DNA of 64,000 nt. Origin: an uncultured Olsenella sp. (GTDB lineage: Bacteria > Actinomycetota > Coriobacteriia > Coriobacteriales > Atopobiaceae). The position numbers and the translations under genes are program-made. The stretch covers positions 1 to 64,000 of the forward strand of contig UQIF01000009.1 of NCBI GenBank assembly GCA_900540955.1, written 5' to 3'. Shown here piece by piece: positions 51,998 through 61,018 of this stretch (the stretch's first letter is position 1; every line of letters begins with the position of its first letter). The notes under the pieces were generated by a model. The model worked only from the letters and a program-made list of their open reading frames with translations, made no database searches and had not been told where the DNA came from.

Positions 51998-52022
51998 GGC
52001 CGCCCTTCGGGGCGGCCTTACT
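51998..52022 (+). terminator. Terminator of rplS
   Basis: GGCCGCCC-TTCG-GGGCGGCC is a perfect 8-bp stem with a UUCG tetraloop, followed by TTACTT. The U-tract is weak. Confidence 0.7.
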
Positions 52023-52039
52023 TGTATCCGGAGTCTCTC

Positions 52040-52831
52040 ATGCACGATTTCGCCCCACATGCCTCAACCGCCAAGGAAATCGCGGCCCTTCTTTCCGATG
52101 CCCCTGCCGACGAGGCTCTCGCTCTCATCGAGCGTTATGCCGACGACCCGCGAAAGCAGGTCCAACGAGCCGTTGTCAGCGCTCAAAAAAGGCTTGAGCG
52201 CGATGAGGCCGAGCACGCGCGCGTGCGCGGCATGTACGAGCTTCAGCATGAGCTCGGCGGCGACGGCGTTGTGCTCGGGGTCGACGAGGTTGGGCGAGGC
52301 TCGATCGCCGGGCCGCTCACCGTGTGCGCCGTGGCGTTGCCGGACGATCCGATGATCTGGGGCATCAACGACTCCAAGCAGCTGACTCCCGCAAAGCGAG
52401 AAGTGCTCGCCGCAAAGATCGCCGACGTCGCCCTCGCCATAGGCACGTGCCATATTGAGCCTTCGCTCATTGACGCAATCGGGATGGCGCAGGCCTTGAG
52501 GGCCGCTATGTCGGGGGCGGTCAAGGATGCCGGCGTCGAGCCCGATTGCGTCTTGATCGACGGCAACCCCATGCATATTCATCCTAAGGAGAAGACCCTC
52601 GTCAAGGGCGATGCCAAAATCGCCGCTATCGCGGCGGCTTCCATCGTCGCCAAGGTCACGAGGGACCATCTCATGATCTCTTATGACGAGGAATACCCTG
52701 AGTATCACCTCGCGGATTGCAAGGGGTATGCCTCGGCGGAGCACATCGCCGCTATACGCGCGCATGGGCTCACCCCCATCCACAGGTTCTCTTTCTGTGG
52801 GAACTTCCTGGAGACTCCGTCGCTGTTTTAA
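52040..52831 (+). CDS. rnhB: Ribonuclease HII
   Basis: It cuts RNA in RNA-DNA hybrids and at single ribonucleotides. It has 263 residues. Residues 1-75 are a helical extension as in Bacillus RNase HII. The core has VLGVDEVGRGSIAGPL (Asp82, Glu83), NDSKQLTPAKREVL, LIDGNPM and AAASIVAKVTRDHLM. The ATG (MHDFAPHAS) follows CCGGAG. Upstream frames into the rplS terminator are rejected. Confidence 0.95.
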   Translation: MHDFAPHASTAKEIAALLSDAPADEALALIERYADDPRKQVQRAVVSAQKRLERDEAEHARVRGMYELQHELGGDGVVLGVDEVGRGSIAGPLTVCAVALPDDPMIWGINDSKQLTPAKREVLAAKIADVALAIGTCHIEPSLIDAIGMAQALRAAMSGAVKDAGVEPDCVLIDGNPMHIHPKEKTLVKGDAKIAAIAAASIVAKVTRDHLMISYDEEYPEYHLADCKGYASAEHIAAIRAHGLTPIHRFSFCGNFLETPSLF

Positions 52832-53031
52832 GCTGACCGCCCTTTGATCCAAATAGGGCTATTTGTCGGCTTTGCGCCGCGTATGTGCGCAAATACTGCG
52901 ATCGTTTCCATTTTGGCTTGTTTGCCGCCAGTCTTCCGGCAGCTATCCGCCAGCAATGCGACAGCGTTTCGCTAGATGGCCCTGAGAAGCTCACTCACAT
53001 GGACACGCCATCGACCATGTGAGGAGCTGCT

Positions 53032-53541
53032 ATGTGCGTTGAGAACACTGGCTGGTCGCGCCTTGAGTACGGGGAGACCTACGATACGCCTATCGAGGGC
53101 CCCGGCGTTTCAAGGAGCTTCTATACCTACCCCTATGAAAAGAGCAGCTTTCCCGAGGACCTGGGCGGGGTCGGAAAGGCCGATCTTGGGCGTATGGGAG
53201 AGAACCTTGCCGCGGTCTTTCTTGAGGACCTCGGCTACTCGATCATCGAGCGGAACTGGCATTGCCGACGCGGGGAGGTCGACATCGTTGCCGAAACCCC
53301 CGAGGGCTGTCTTGCGCTCGTTGAGGTAAAAACCCGCATCGACGGGGGCTTTGGCGACTGCGCGCCGGAGTGTGCCGTGGATAAAGACAAGCAGCTGCGT
53401 TACGGAATGCTCGCAAAAGAGTATCTCGGCGGCGCGGTCGACAGCGTGCCGTCTCGGTGCGATGTCGTGAGCATTATCGTGAGGCCCGGCAGCGATCTGG
53501 AAATCCGCCTGCTCACCGGCGCATTCTTTCTGGACCGCTGA
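53032..53541 (+). CDS. yraN: YraN / UPF0102 family nuclease-fold protein
   Basis: A 169-residue protein. The C-terminal 110 residues are the UPF0102 restriction-endonuclease-like fold: GRMGENLAAVFLEDLGY, RNWHCRRGEVDIVAET (GEVD 81-84), LALVEVKTR (EVK 98-100). Residues 1-50 are an extension rich in Tyr, Pro and Glu that the family core lacks. GAGGAGCTGCT precedes the ATG. It overlaps comM by one base. The family role is unproven, though it is often encoded beside comM and dprA. Confidence 0.88.
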   Translation: MCVENTGWSRLEYGETYDTPIEGPGVSRSFYTYPYEKSSFPEDLGGVGKADLGRMGENLAAVFLEDLGYSIIERNWHCRRGEVDIVAETPEGCLALVEVKTRIDGGFGDCAPECAVDKDKQLRYGMLAKEYLGGAVDSVPSRCDVVSIIVRPGSDLEIRLLTGAFFLDR

Positions 53542-55031
53542 TGGGGCGCTCGGTTGCCGTGCGGGCCGCCGCCCTGCGAGGCGTCGAGGCGATTCCCGTG
53601 ACGGTGGAGGTCAGCCCCGGGGGAGGTGTCCCTGGGTTCATCATTACGGGGGGAAGCGATAACCCGATATTTGACGCAGCCGTCAGGGTCAGGTGCGCAA
53701 TGAGGGAGTGCGGGTTCGAGATCCCCCCGGTGCGCTATACCGTCAACCTGGCCCCGGCAGATATGAAAAAGGGCGGAACCGCCTACGACCTCGCCATCGC
53801 GGTCGCGATCCTCATCGCCTCAGGGCAGATTCCGCCGAGGGTCGCCGACGGCGCGGTCTTTGCCGGCGAGCTTGCCTTAAACGGGTGCGTCGAGCCGGTA
53901 AGGGGAGCTGCGGCCTACGCCTCGCTCGCTGCGTCGGGAGGCCTCGACCTCATCGCCTCGTCTCGCACGCCCGCCTTCGGCGGCGAGCAAAGCAACATTG
54001 TCGGCATCGAGAGCCTGAGTCAGCTCAAGGGTGGCCTTGAGGGGTTAAGGAGAATCGTCGGCGACTTCGATGAGAATACCCAAGAGTTCTCCCTGGACGA
54101 CTCTGGGCTCGATTTCTCCGATGTGGTGGACCAGGAGATTCCCAAGCGTGCGATGGTCATCGCCGCCGCCGGCAGGCACGGGCTGCTCATGGTCGGACCC
54201 CCGGGTGCCGGAAAATCAATGCTTGCCAAGCGCCTGCCGACGATTCTCCCGCCGCTCACGGCGGAGGAGCGGGCGGAGGCTCTTCTAATTCACTCGGTCG
54301 CGGGACAGCCCCTCGATTCGATAGCGAGGGGTGCCCGGCCGTTTCGCGCGCCCCATCACTCAATCTCGCTCGGCGGGCTGGTTGGCGGAGGGCGACCCGT
54401 GTTGCCCGGGGAGCTTTCGCTCGCGGACAAGGGTGTCCTTTTCCTGGACGAGCTCCCGGAGTTCGCCAACAACGTTTTGCAATCCATGCGACAGCCGATG
54501 GAGGATAGGGAGGTGAGAATCGTGCGCGTTGACGGCGTCTACACCTTTCCCTGCGACTTTCAGCTTGTGGCGGCGGCAAACCCATGCCCCTGCGGCCATC
54601 TGGGCGACCCCGGGCATTCCTGCACCTGCAGCCCCTCCAGGGTTCAGAGCTACCAGAACAAGATCGGCGGCCCGCTTATGGACCGAATCGACGTCGTGTG
54701 CGACGTCGCGAGGCCCTCGGAGAAGAGCATTATCCGCGGGGGCAGCGGGATGGGCTCATCCGAGATGCGGGAGCTTGTGGCGAACGCCCGTGAGTTCAGG
54801 TCTTGGCGCACGTCTCGTGAAGGCGAGCAGGCGGGTCCCGGCGGCGCTCGCCTCGAGGACGGGGCGCGAGCGTTGTTTGAGGATTATGCGGCTCGGCTAA
54901 GGCTCGGTGGTCGGGCGATTGTGCGCATAGCGAGGGTCGCTAGGACCATAGGCGACCTTTCGGAGCACGAGCTTGTTGGGGAGCAGGACGTGGTCGAGGC
55001 ATTGGGCTTTAGGTCGAGGGCGACGCTTTAG
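53541..55031 (+). CDS. comM: ComM/YifB-family AAA+ ATPase (Mg-chelatase-like)
   Basis: A 496-residue protein. Residues 1-190 are the Lon-like N-terminal domain (SVAVRAAALRGVEAIPVTVE, NLAPADMKKGGTAYDLAIAVAIL split). The AAA+ part has Walker A GPPGAGKS (219-226), FRAPHHSISLGGLVGGG, Walker B VLFLDELPEF and the zinc-like CPCGHLGDPGHSCTC. ComM is a branch-migration helicase in natural transformation of Gram-negatives; the role here is less clear. The ATG overlaps the yraN stop. dprA follows 9 bp later. Confidence 0.94.
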   Translation: MGRSVAVRAAALRGVEAIPVTVEVSPGGGVPGFIITGGSDNPIFDAAVRVRCAMRECGFEIPPVRYTVNLAPADMKKGGTAYDLAIAVAILIASGQIPPRVADGAVFAGELALNGCVEPVRGAAAYASLAASGGLDLIASSRTPAFGGEQSNIVGIESLSQLKGGLEGLRRIVGDFDENTQEFSLDDSGLDFSDVVDQEIPKRAMVIAAAGRHGLLMVGPPGAGKSMLAKRLPTILPPLTAEERAEALLIHSVAGQPLDSIARGARPFRAPHHSISLGGLVGGGRPVLPGELSLADKGVLFLDELPEFANNVLQSMRQPMEDREVRIVRVDGVYTFPCDFQLVAAANPCPCGHLGDPGHSCTCSPSRVQSYQNKIGGPLMDRIDVVCDVARPSEKSIIRGGSGMGSSEMRELVANAREFRSWRTSREGEQAGPGGARLEDGARALFEDYAARLRLGGRAIVRIARVARTIGDLSEHELVGEQDVVEALGFRSRATL

Positions 55032-55040
55032 GGGGAGCTC

Positions 55041-55943
55041 ATGAGAAATTACCATGACGGGCGATGGGAGATCGGCATCGATGACCCGGAGTATCCTTCC
55101 GCATTTCTGGAGCTGGCAAATCCTCCGGGAATTATTTATGGGGTGGGGGACGCCGCTTGCCTACAGACGCCATGCCTAGGCATTATCGGCGCCCGCAGGG
55201 CCACTCCCTACGGCCTCGCCATTGCCTCTATGGCCGGGCGTGTTGCCGCGGAAGGAGGCGTCTGCGTGGTCTCGGGAGGGGCCCTGGGGTGCGACTCTTC
55301 TGCCGGCAGGGCGACGCTCGCCGCGGGCGGCGCCACAATCGTCGTTTCCGGATGCGGCGCAGACACTGTGTACCCGAGCACCTCCGAGGATGTATTCCGA
55401 GGAGCGGTCGAGGGCGGCGGTGCCGTCATATCGGCAGAGCGCTGGGGCATGGGGCCCCGTCGCTATGCTTTCCCAAAGCGCAACGCTCTTATCGCCGCGT
55501 TATCCCGATGCCTTATCGTCACGGAGGCGGGGCCAAGGTCCGGCACCATGGGAACCGCCGATGCCGCCATCGAGCTCGGCAGGACGGTGTATTCCATCCC
55601 CGGATCGATTTTTTCGGTAAACTCAAAAGGAACGAACGCGCTCATAGCGGAGGGAGCGAAGATCATTCCTGACGAGGAGTCGCTCGCGCTTGCGATCTCG
55701 CTCGACTTCGGTTTCCTAAGCCTTCGGTCCGAGCGGACCCAGGAGGAGCCCGACGGCTTGATGGCTGCGCTTCTCGCCTCTCCCTCTCGGCCTGATGAGC
55801 TTGCGGAAGCCTTGGGAACTGATGTCATCGGGGTCTTGCGCGAGCTGACTGCGTATGAGGCGAGAAACCTAGTGGAGAGGCTGCCTGACGGGAGCTACGC
55901 GCCATCTCAGGCGTATCTGTTGGGGCACAATATAGGTATTTGA
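55041..55943 (+). CDS. dprA: DNA-processing protein DprA
   Basis: It loads RecA on incoming single-stranded DNA in transformation. It has 300 residues. The Rossmann core has LGIIGARRATPYGLAIA, VVSGGALGCDSSAGRATLAAGG (split), VVSGCGADTVYP, FPKRNALIAALSRCLIVTEAGPRSGTM (split) and IPGSIFSVNSKGTNALI. The usual N-terminal SAM/HhH domain is mostly missing. The short C-terminal winged helix remains (RPDELAEALGTDVIGVLREL). GGGGGAGCTC precedes the ATG. Confidence 0.94.
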   Translation: MRNYHDGRWEIGIDDPEYPSAFLELANPPGIIYGVGDAACLQTPCLGIIGARRATPYGLAIASMAGRVAAEGGVCVVSGGALGCDSSAGRATLAAGGATIVVSGCGADTVYPSTSEDVFRGAVEGGGAVISAERWGMGPRRYAFPKRNALIAALSRCLIVTEAGPRSGTMGTADAAIELGRTVYSIPGSIFSVNSKGTNALIAEGAKIIPDEESLALAISLDFGFLSLRSERTQEEPDGLMAALLASPSRPDELAEALGTDVIGVLRELTAYEARNLVERLPDGSYAPSQAYLLGHNIGI

Positions 55944-55976
55944 CGTCATCGGCGCCCGCGCCGGGAAGGGGATTGC

Positions 55977-57305
55977 ATGTCTTCGATGGTCACCGTCGTC
56001 GGAGCCGGCCTCGCCGGCTCTGAGTGCGCGCTGCAGCTCGCGCGAAGGGGAATCCGCGTCAGGCTCATCGAGCAGCGGCCCTGCCATCCCTCTCCTGCGC
56101 ATCATACGGATGGGTTCGCCGAGCTGGTGTGCTCCAATTCCCTCAAGTCAACCAAGCCTGATTCCGCTGCCGGGCTGCTTAAGCGCGAGCTCGACGGCAT
56201 GGGGTCGTATCTCTTGGCTTTTGCGCGCCAAAGCGCCGTCCCCGCCGGTGGTGCGCTCGCAGTCGATAGAGAGCGCTTCAGCTCGCTGGTAACGGACGCC
56301 GTCTGCTCGAGCCCCCTTATCGATGTCGTGAGGCAAGAAGCCCTCGATATACCCGAGGGCCCTTGCGTCATCGCTGCCGGGCCCCTTTGCTCGGAAAGCC
56401 TGTTCGCCGCGGTCGAGCGCGCGGTCGGGGAGGGGCATATGTCGTTTTTCGACGCCGCGGCGCCCATCGTTTCTGCCGAGTCCATCGATCGGTCAATCGC
56501 TTTCTCCCAGTCTCGCTATGAGGAGGGGGCCGGAGACTATCTCAATTGCCCGATGAATAGGGATGAGTACGAGACCTTTATCGACGCGCTCCTCGGCGCT
56601 GCCCGCGTGATCGGTCGCGACTTCGAGCAGAAGGACCTCTTTTGCGCGTGCCAGCCTGTCGAGGAGGTCGCCCGCACCGGGCGTGACGCCATACGCTTCG
56701 GAGCGCTTAAGCCTGTCGGGCTTACCGACCCGAGGACGGGGCATCGCCCATGGGCCGCGGTTCAGCTCCGTGCGGAGACGGCGGATGCGCTCGCCTATAA
56801 CCTCGTCGGGTTCCAGACCAACCTTACGTGGCCTGAGCAGCGCAGGGTCTTCCGAATGATTCCTGGCCTTAAGTCCGCCGAGTTCCTGCGCTACGGCGTC
56901 ATGCACCGCAACTCCTTCGTCGACTCGCCGCATGTGCTCGACAAGACCTTCAAGATTCCCGGAACGCAAGCCCGTCTTGCGGGCCAGATCTGCGGCACCG
57001 AGGGGTATGTGGAGGCGATCGCGTCCGGCCTTCTCGCTGCGTTGAACATGTACGCCGAGCTATCGGGCCTCGATCCGGTCGAGCTGCCCAAGACAACTTC
57101 TTTCGGCGCCCTCGTCTCCTATGCGACCGACCCCGCCACCAAGGACTACCAGCCCATGCACGTCAATTTCGGTATTGTGCCCCCGCTCGAGACGCACGTT
57201 CGCGATAAGGCCCGTCGCCGCGCGGAGCTCGCTGCCCGGGCCGAGCGCGATTTCGATGCCTATCTTGGTGCTCGGTCGGAGCTCTTCCCTGCAAGCGGGC
57301 AATGA
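55977..57305 (+). CDS. trmFO: Methylenetetrahydrofolate-tRNA-(uracil-5-)-methyltransferase TrmFO
   Basis: A folate- and FAD-dependent enzyme that makes T54 in the tRNA T-loop. It has 442 residues. The FAD motif is VVGAGLAGSECALQLARRG (GAGLAG 9-14). Conserved ELVCSNSLKS has Cys52, and GALKPVGLTDPRTGHRPWAAVQLR (split), FRMIPGLKSAEFLRYGVMHRN (split) and GQICGTEGYVEAIASGLL follow. GAAGGGG is upstream of the ATG. Its stop overlaps the xerC ATG. Confidence 0.96.
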   Translation: MSSMVTVVGAGLAGSECALQLARRGIRVRLIEQRPCHPSPAHHTDGFAELVCSNSLKSTKPDSAAGLLKRELDGMGSYLLAFARQSAVPAGGALAVDRERFSSLVTDAVCSSPLIDVVRQEALDIPEGPCVIAAGPLCSESLFAAVERAVGEGHMSFFDAAAPIVSAESIDRSIAFSQSRYEEGAGDYLNCPMNRDEYETFIDALLGAARVIGRDFEQKDLFCACQPVEEVARTGRDAIRFGALKPVGLTDPRTGHRPWAAVQLRAETADALAYNLVGFQTNLTWPEQRRVFRMIPGLKSAEFLRYGVMHRNSFVDSPHVLDKTFKIPGTQARLAGQICGTEGYVEAIASGLLAALNMYAELSGLDPVELPKTTSFGALVSYATDPATKDYQPMHVNFGIVPPLETHVRDKARRRAELAARAERDFDAYLGARSELFPASGQ

Positions 57306-58213
57306 GTTCCCTCGATACTTACGTCGATGCGTACGTCGCGCAGCTCACGGGCGTTAGGGGGCTTTCGGAGAACACCCAGAAGGGCTACGCCAGCGACCTG
57401 GCCGACTACTCCCGCTGGTGCGAGAGTAACGGCGTCGATGCGCTCAACGTGACGCATAAGGAGCTCCGCGCCTATTTGGCGGAGCTCTCCCGCGCCCGTT
57501 ACGCTACGACGACCATCAATCGAAGGCTCTCGGCTATCCGCGGACTGTACGGCTGGATGTCTCTTCACGGCGGGGTTTCCTCGGATGCGGCGTCTTCGGT
57601 TGCGAGTCCCAAGGTCGCGCGGGTCTTGCCCAAGACCATGACCGATTCCGAGGCGGAGCGGCTGCTCGATTGCTGTGACGTATCCTCTCCCGCCGGCCTG
57701 CGCGACCGCTCGTTCCTTGAGCTTCTTTATGCATGCGGCGCTCGAATCTCGGAGGTCTCTCGACTCGACGTGGGGTCCATAGACTTTGCGGGCGGTTCGG
57801 TCAAGCTCTTCGGCAAGGGTTCCAAGGAGCGGGTGGTGCCCTTGTACGAGCTCGCGCTCGATTGGGCAAAGCGCTATGTCCAGGAGGCGCGGCCCGCCCT
57901 TCTTGCCCGATCCAAGAAGGCTTGCGATAAAGACGAAGCGGCTTTGTTCATTTCGACGAGGGGCAGGCGCATGAGCGCCGATGCCCTTCGCGTCGTGTTT
58001 GAGCGCCATGTTGCTCAGGCCGGGCTCGACCCGGCGCTCACCCCGCACGCCATGCGGCACACGTTTGCCACGGAGCTGCTCTCCGGGGGAGCCGACCTAC
58101 GCAGCGTTCAGGAGCTTCTTGGCCACGAGAGCCTCTCCACCACGCAGATCTACACCCACCTCTCGGTCGAGCGCCTCAAGGACGCCGCGCGCGCCTCCCA
58201 CCCCCGCGCCTGA
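57302..58213 (+). CDS. xerC: Tyrosine recombinase XerC/XerD type
   Basis: It resolves chromosome dimers at dif-type sites. It has 303 residues. The N-terminal SAM-like DNA-binding domain (about 1-90) is followed by the catalytic core with Arg148 (GARISEV), Lys172 (GKGSKER), His249 and Arg252 (HAMRHTFA), His275 (LLGHESL) and nucleophile Tyr284 (TQIYTH). The ATG overlaps the trmFO stop, as in many Firmicutes and Actinobacteria. Sequence cannot tell XerC from XerD. Confidence 0.94.
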   Translation: MSSLDTYVDAYVAQLTGVRGLSENTQKGYASDLADYSRWCESNGVDALNVTHKELRAYLAELSRARYATTTINRRLSAIRGLYGWMSLHGGVSSDAASSVASPKVARVLPKTMTDSEAERLLDCCDVSSPAGLRDRSFLELLYACGARISEVSRLDVGSIDFAGGSVKLFGKGSKERVVPLYELALDWAKRYVQEARPALLARSKKACDKDEAALFISTRGRRMSADALRVVFERHVAQAGLDPALTPHAMRHTFATELLSGGADLRSVQELLGHESLSTTQIYTHLSVERLKDAARASHPRA

Positions 58214-58267
58214 CAGGCTGAAATAGCAGGTGGTAAAGATGTGAAGGTTGTGAGGGATAAACGAGGC

Positions 58268-58295
58268 TCGACAGAGACATCGTTGCTGCTATACT
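58268..58295 (+). promoter_or_regulatory. Putative rpsB promoter with long leader
   Basis: TCGACA (58268-58273) and TATACT (58290-58295) with a 16-base spacer. The leader to rpsB is about 155 bases and contains a GCCGGC-rich inverted segment near 58320-58350. Autoregulatory S2 leaders are known in other bacteria, but I could not match one here. Confidence 0.5.
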
Positions 58296-58456
58296 AATCA
58301 GCTGTTGTGCACAAGCACGGCATGCCGGCAACCGGCCGGCACCATCTCACACGCGCGACGACCCGCCTGCCGTGGTGCCCGAAGGCGAATAGCCAGGCCT
58401 CGGGTGGCAGTTCACGGGGATGACATCGCGCGGAGGACCAACCACAGGAGGTTACC

Positions 58457-59191
58457 ATGGCTAAGATTACTATCCAGACTCTGCTCGACGCCGGCTGCCA
58501 CTACGGTCACCAGACCCGCCGCTGGAACCCCAAGATGAAGTCCTACATCTTCGGTGAGCGCAATGGCATCTACATCCTCGACCTCAAGCAGACGATGTAC
58601 GGCCTCGACTCCGCCTACACCTTCCTCAAGGAGACCGCTGCCAAGGGCGGCAAGATTCTCTTTGTCGGCACCAAGAAGCAGGCCCAGGAGCCTATCTCTC
58701 AGCAGGCTGAGCGCTGCGGCATGCCTTGGATCAACCAGCGTTGGCTTGGCGGCATGCTCACCAACTTCGTGACCATGCGCTCCCGCATCTCCCGCATGGA
58801 GGAGCTCGAGGCTATGGTCGAGGACGGCCGCATGGCCACTCTCCCCAAGAAGGAGCAGGCTCTTCTCGGCAAGGAGCTCGACAAGCTCCAGAAGAACCTC
58901 GGCGGCGTGCGCGACATGACCAGCCTGCCGCAGGCCATCTTCGTGGTCGACTCCAAGCGCGAGGAGATCGCCATCCGTGAGGCCAACCGTCTGCACATCC
59001 CGGTCGTCTCCCTGCTCGACACCAACTCCGACCCCGACGTCGTCGAGTACGGCATCCCCGCCAACGACGACGCCATCCGCTCTGTTGCCCTCATGTGCGA
59101 GATTGCTGCCGACGCTGTTCTGGCCGGCACCGGCAAGGAGCAGATCACCGCTGAGGAGATGTCCGCTGCCGAGGCTCCCGCCGCCCAGTAA
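58457..59191 (+). CDS. rpsB: 30S ribosomal protein S2
   Basis: A 244-residue protein: LLDAGCHYGHQTRRWNPKM, RNGIYILDLKQT, VGTKKQAQEPI, WLGGMLTNFVTMRSRI and IPANDDAIRSVALMCEIAADAV (split) are typical. AGGAGG precedes the ATG. tsf follows after 50 bp, the standard bacterial order. Confidence 0.98.
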   Translation: MAKITIQTLLDAGCHYGHQTRRWNPKMKSYIFGERNGIYILDLKQTMYGLDSAYTFLKETAAKGGKILFVGTKKQAQEPISQQAERCGMPWINQRWLGGMLTNFVTMRSRISRMEELEAMVEDGRMATLPKKEQALLGKELDKLQKNLGGVRDMTSLPQAIFVVDSKREEIAIREANRLHIPVVSLLDTNSDPDVVEYGIPANDDAIRSVALMCEIAADAVLAGTGKEQITAEEMSAAEAPAAQ

Positions 59192-59241
59192 CGCCGAATC
59201 CAACGGCTGTTTTATTAGGTTATAAACCAGAGGAGAAGTAC

Positions 59242-60111
59242 ATGGCTCAGATTACCGCCGCGCTCGTCAAGCAGCTCCGCGAGATGACCGACTCCCCGAT
59301 GATGGAGTGCAAGAAGGCTCTCGTCGAGGCCGAGGGCGACCTCGAGAAGGCCGTCGACGTCCTGCGCACCATGGGCATCGCCAAAGCTGTCAAGCGCGCT
59401 GGCCGCGACACCAATGAGGGCACCATCGCCACCTTCGTCTCCGAGGACGGCAAGACCGGCGCCATCCTCGAGCTCTCCTGCGAGACCGACTTCGTCGGCA
59501 CCAACCCCAAGTTCACCGGCTTTGCCGCCAAGCTTGCTCAGGTTGTCGCCGAGCAGAACCCCGCTGACGTCGAGGCCCTCAAGGCCTGCACCTTAGATGG
59601 CGAGACCGTCGACTCCGCTCTCACCGAGATGATTCACGTCATCGGCGAGAACATGAAGGTCCTGCGCTTCCAGCGCCTCGCCGTCGAGAACGGCGCTCTT
59701 GCTAGCTATATCCACCTCGGTGGCAAGATCGCCAACGTCGCCGTCTTCGAGTTCAACAACGCCGAGACCGCCGCTGCCGACGAGTTCAAGACCTTCGCTC
59801 ACGACGTCGCGATGCAGATCGCCGCGACCGCGCCTGTCGCCGCTTCCCGCGACGACGTCCCGGCCGAGACCGTTGAGCACGAGCTTTCCATCTACAAGGC
59901 CCAGGCTGCTGAGTCCGGAAAGCCGGAGGCCATCCAGGAGCGCATGGCTCAGGGCCGACTCGAGAAGTACTTCAAGGAGTTCGTCCTCACCGAGCAGGAG
60001 TTCGTGAAGGATTCCTCCGTCACCATCGACGCCCTTGCCAAGAAGACCTCCAAGGACCTCGGCGACGACATCAAGGTCAAGTCCTTCGTCCTTTACCGCT
60101 TTGGCGAGTAG
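59242..60111 (+). CDS. tsf: Elongation factor Ts
   Basis: It exchanges GDP for GTP on EF-Tu. It has 289 residues. The UBA-like N-terminal domain has LVKQLREMTDSPMMECKKAL and GDLEKAVDVLRTMGIAKAVKRAGR (split). The core has LSCETDFVGTNPKF, where most bacteria have ETDFVARN, and DVAMQIAATAP. AGAGGAGAAGTAC precedes the ATG. A terminator follows. Confidence 0.97.
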   Translation: MAQITAALVKQLREMTDSPMMECKKALVEAEGDLEKAVDVLRTMGIAKAVKRAGRDTNEGTIATFVSEDGKTGAILELSCETDFVGTNPKFTGFAAKLAQVVAEQNPADVEALKACTLDGETVDSALTEMIHVIGENMKVLRFQRLAVENGALASYIHLGGKIANVAVFEFNNAETAAADEFKTFAHDVAMQIAATAPVAASRDDVPAETVEHELSIYKAQAAESGKPEAIQERMAQGRLEKYFKEFVLTEQEFVKDSSVTIDALAKKTSKDLGDDIKVKSFVLYRFGE

Positions 60112-60133
60112 TCGCTTTAATCATTGATTTTTT

Positions 60134-60168
60134 GAGCCGGTCGCGTTTAACGCGGCCGGCTCTTTTGT
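60134..60168 (+). terminator. Terminator of rpsB-tsf
   Basis: GAGCCGGTCGCG and CGCGGCCGGCTC form a 12-bp stem with one G-T wobble and a 5-base loop, followed by TTTTGTG. Confidence 0.85.
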
Positions 60169-60291
60169 GTGTACTGGCATATGCTTTACTACGGGCGGAG
60201 GACAACCCGTCCCCGTCTGTTAAACTTTCATTTTGGCAACGTAATATGCGTACGCACGCTCGTTGATGCGTCCGTTCTAATGGAGGCTGAT

Positions 60292-61017
60292 TTGTCAGAC
60301 CTTAGGTATAAGCGTGTCCTGCTCAAGCTCTCCGGCGAGGCCCTTATGGGTAATCAGGAGTTCGGAATCGACCCCGCAGTCCCTGCTCGCCTTGCCGAGG
60401 AGATTCGCCCCGTGTTCGACGCGGGTGTCCAGATCGCGGTCGTTATCGGCGGCGGCAACATCTTCCGCGGCGTTCAGGTCGCGGCCGGCGGCATGGACCG
60501 AGCACAGGGCGATTCGATGGGCATGCTCGCCACCGTTATGAACGCGCTCGCGCTTCAGGACACGTTTGAGCACGCCGGCATGGATAGTCGCGTTATGAGC
60601 GCCATCTCTATGCGCCAGATCGCCGAGCCTTATATTCGTCGCCGCGCGATCCGTCATATGGAGAAGGGTCGCATCGTTATCCTTGCTGCCGGCACCGGCA
60701 ATCCTTTCTTCACTACTGACACCGGCGCCGCTCTTCGCGCGTGCGAGGTCAACGCCGAGGTCCTCATGAAGGCCACCAACGTCGACGGTGTCTATGATTG
60801 CGACCCCAAGAAGAACGCTGACGCCGTTAAGTACGAGAAGGTTACCTACGACGAGGTGCTCACCAAGAATCTCAAGGTCATGGACGCGGCGGCGATAGCG
60901 CTGTGCCGCGACAACAAGATGCCGATCATGATCTTCGACATCAACGCCGAGGGCGGTTTCCGCAAGGCCGTCGAGGGCGAGAATGTCGGGACCATCGTCT
61001 ACGAGAAGGAGAATTAG
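60292..61017 (+). CDS. pyrH: Uridylate kinase
   Basis: It phosphorylates UMP to UDP. It has 241 residues with the amino-acid kinase fold: RVLLKLSGEALMG, VVIGGGNIFRG, DSMGMLATVMNALAL, VILAAGTGNPFFTTDTGAALRA (split) and IMIFDINAEGGFRKAV. TTG at 60292 is preferred because GGAGG ends six bases upstream. An ATG four codons earlier would include the ribosome binding site itself. frr begins 1 bp after its stop. Confidence 0.95.
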   Translation: MSDLRYKRVLLKLSGEALMGNQEFGIDPAVPARLAEEIRPVFDAGVQIAVVIGGGNIFRGVQVAAGGMDRAQGDSMGMLATVMNALALQDTFEHAGMDSRVMSAISMRQIAEPYIRRRAIRHMEKGRIVILAAGTGNPFFTTDTGAALRACEVNAEVLMKATNVDGVYDCDPKKNADAVKYEKVTYDEVLTKNLKVMDAAAIALCRDNKMPIMIFDINAEGGFRKAVEGENVGTIVYEKEN

Positions 61018-61018
61018 C

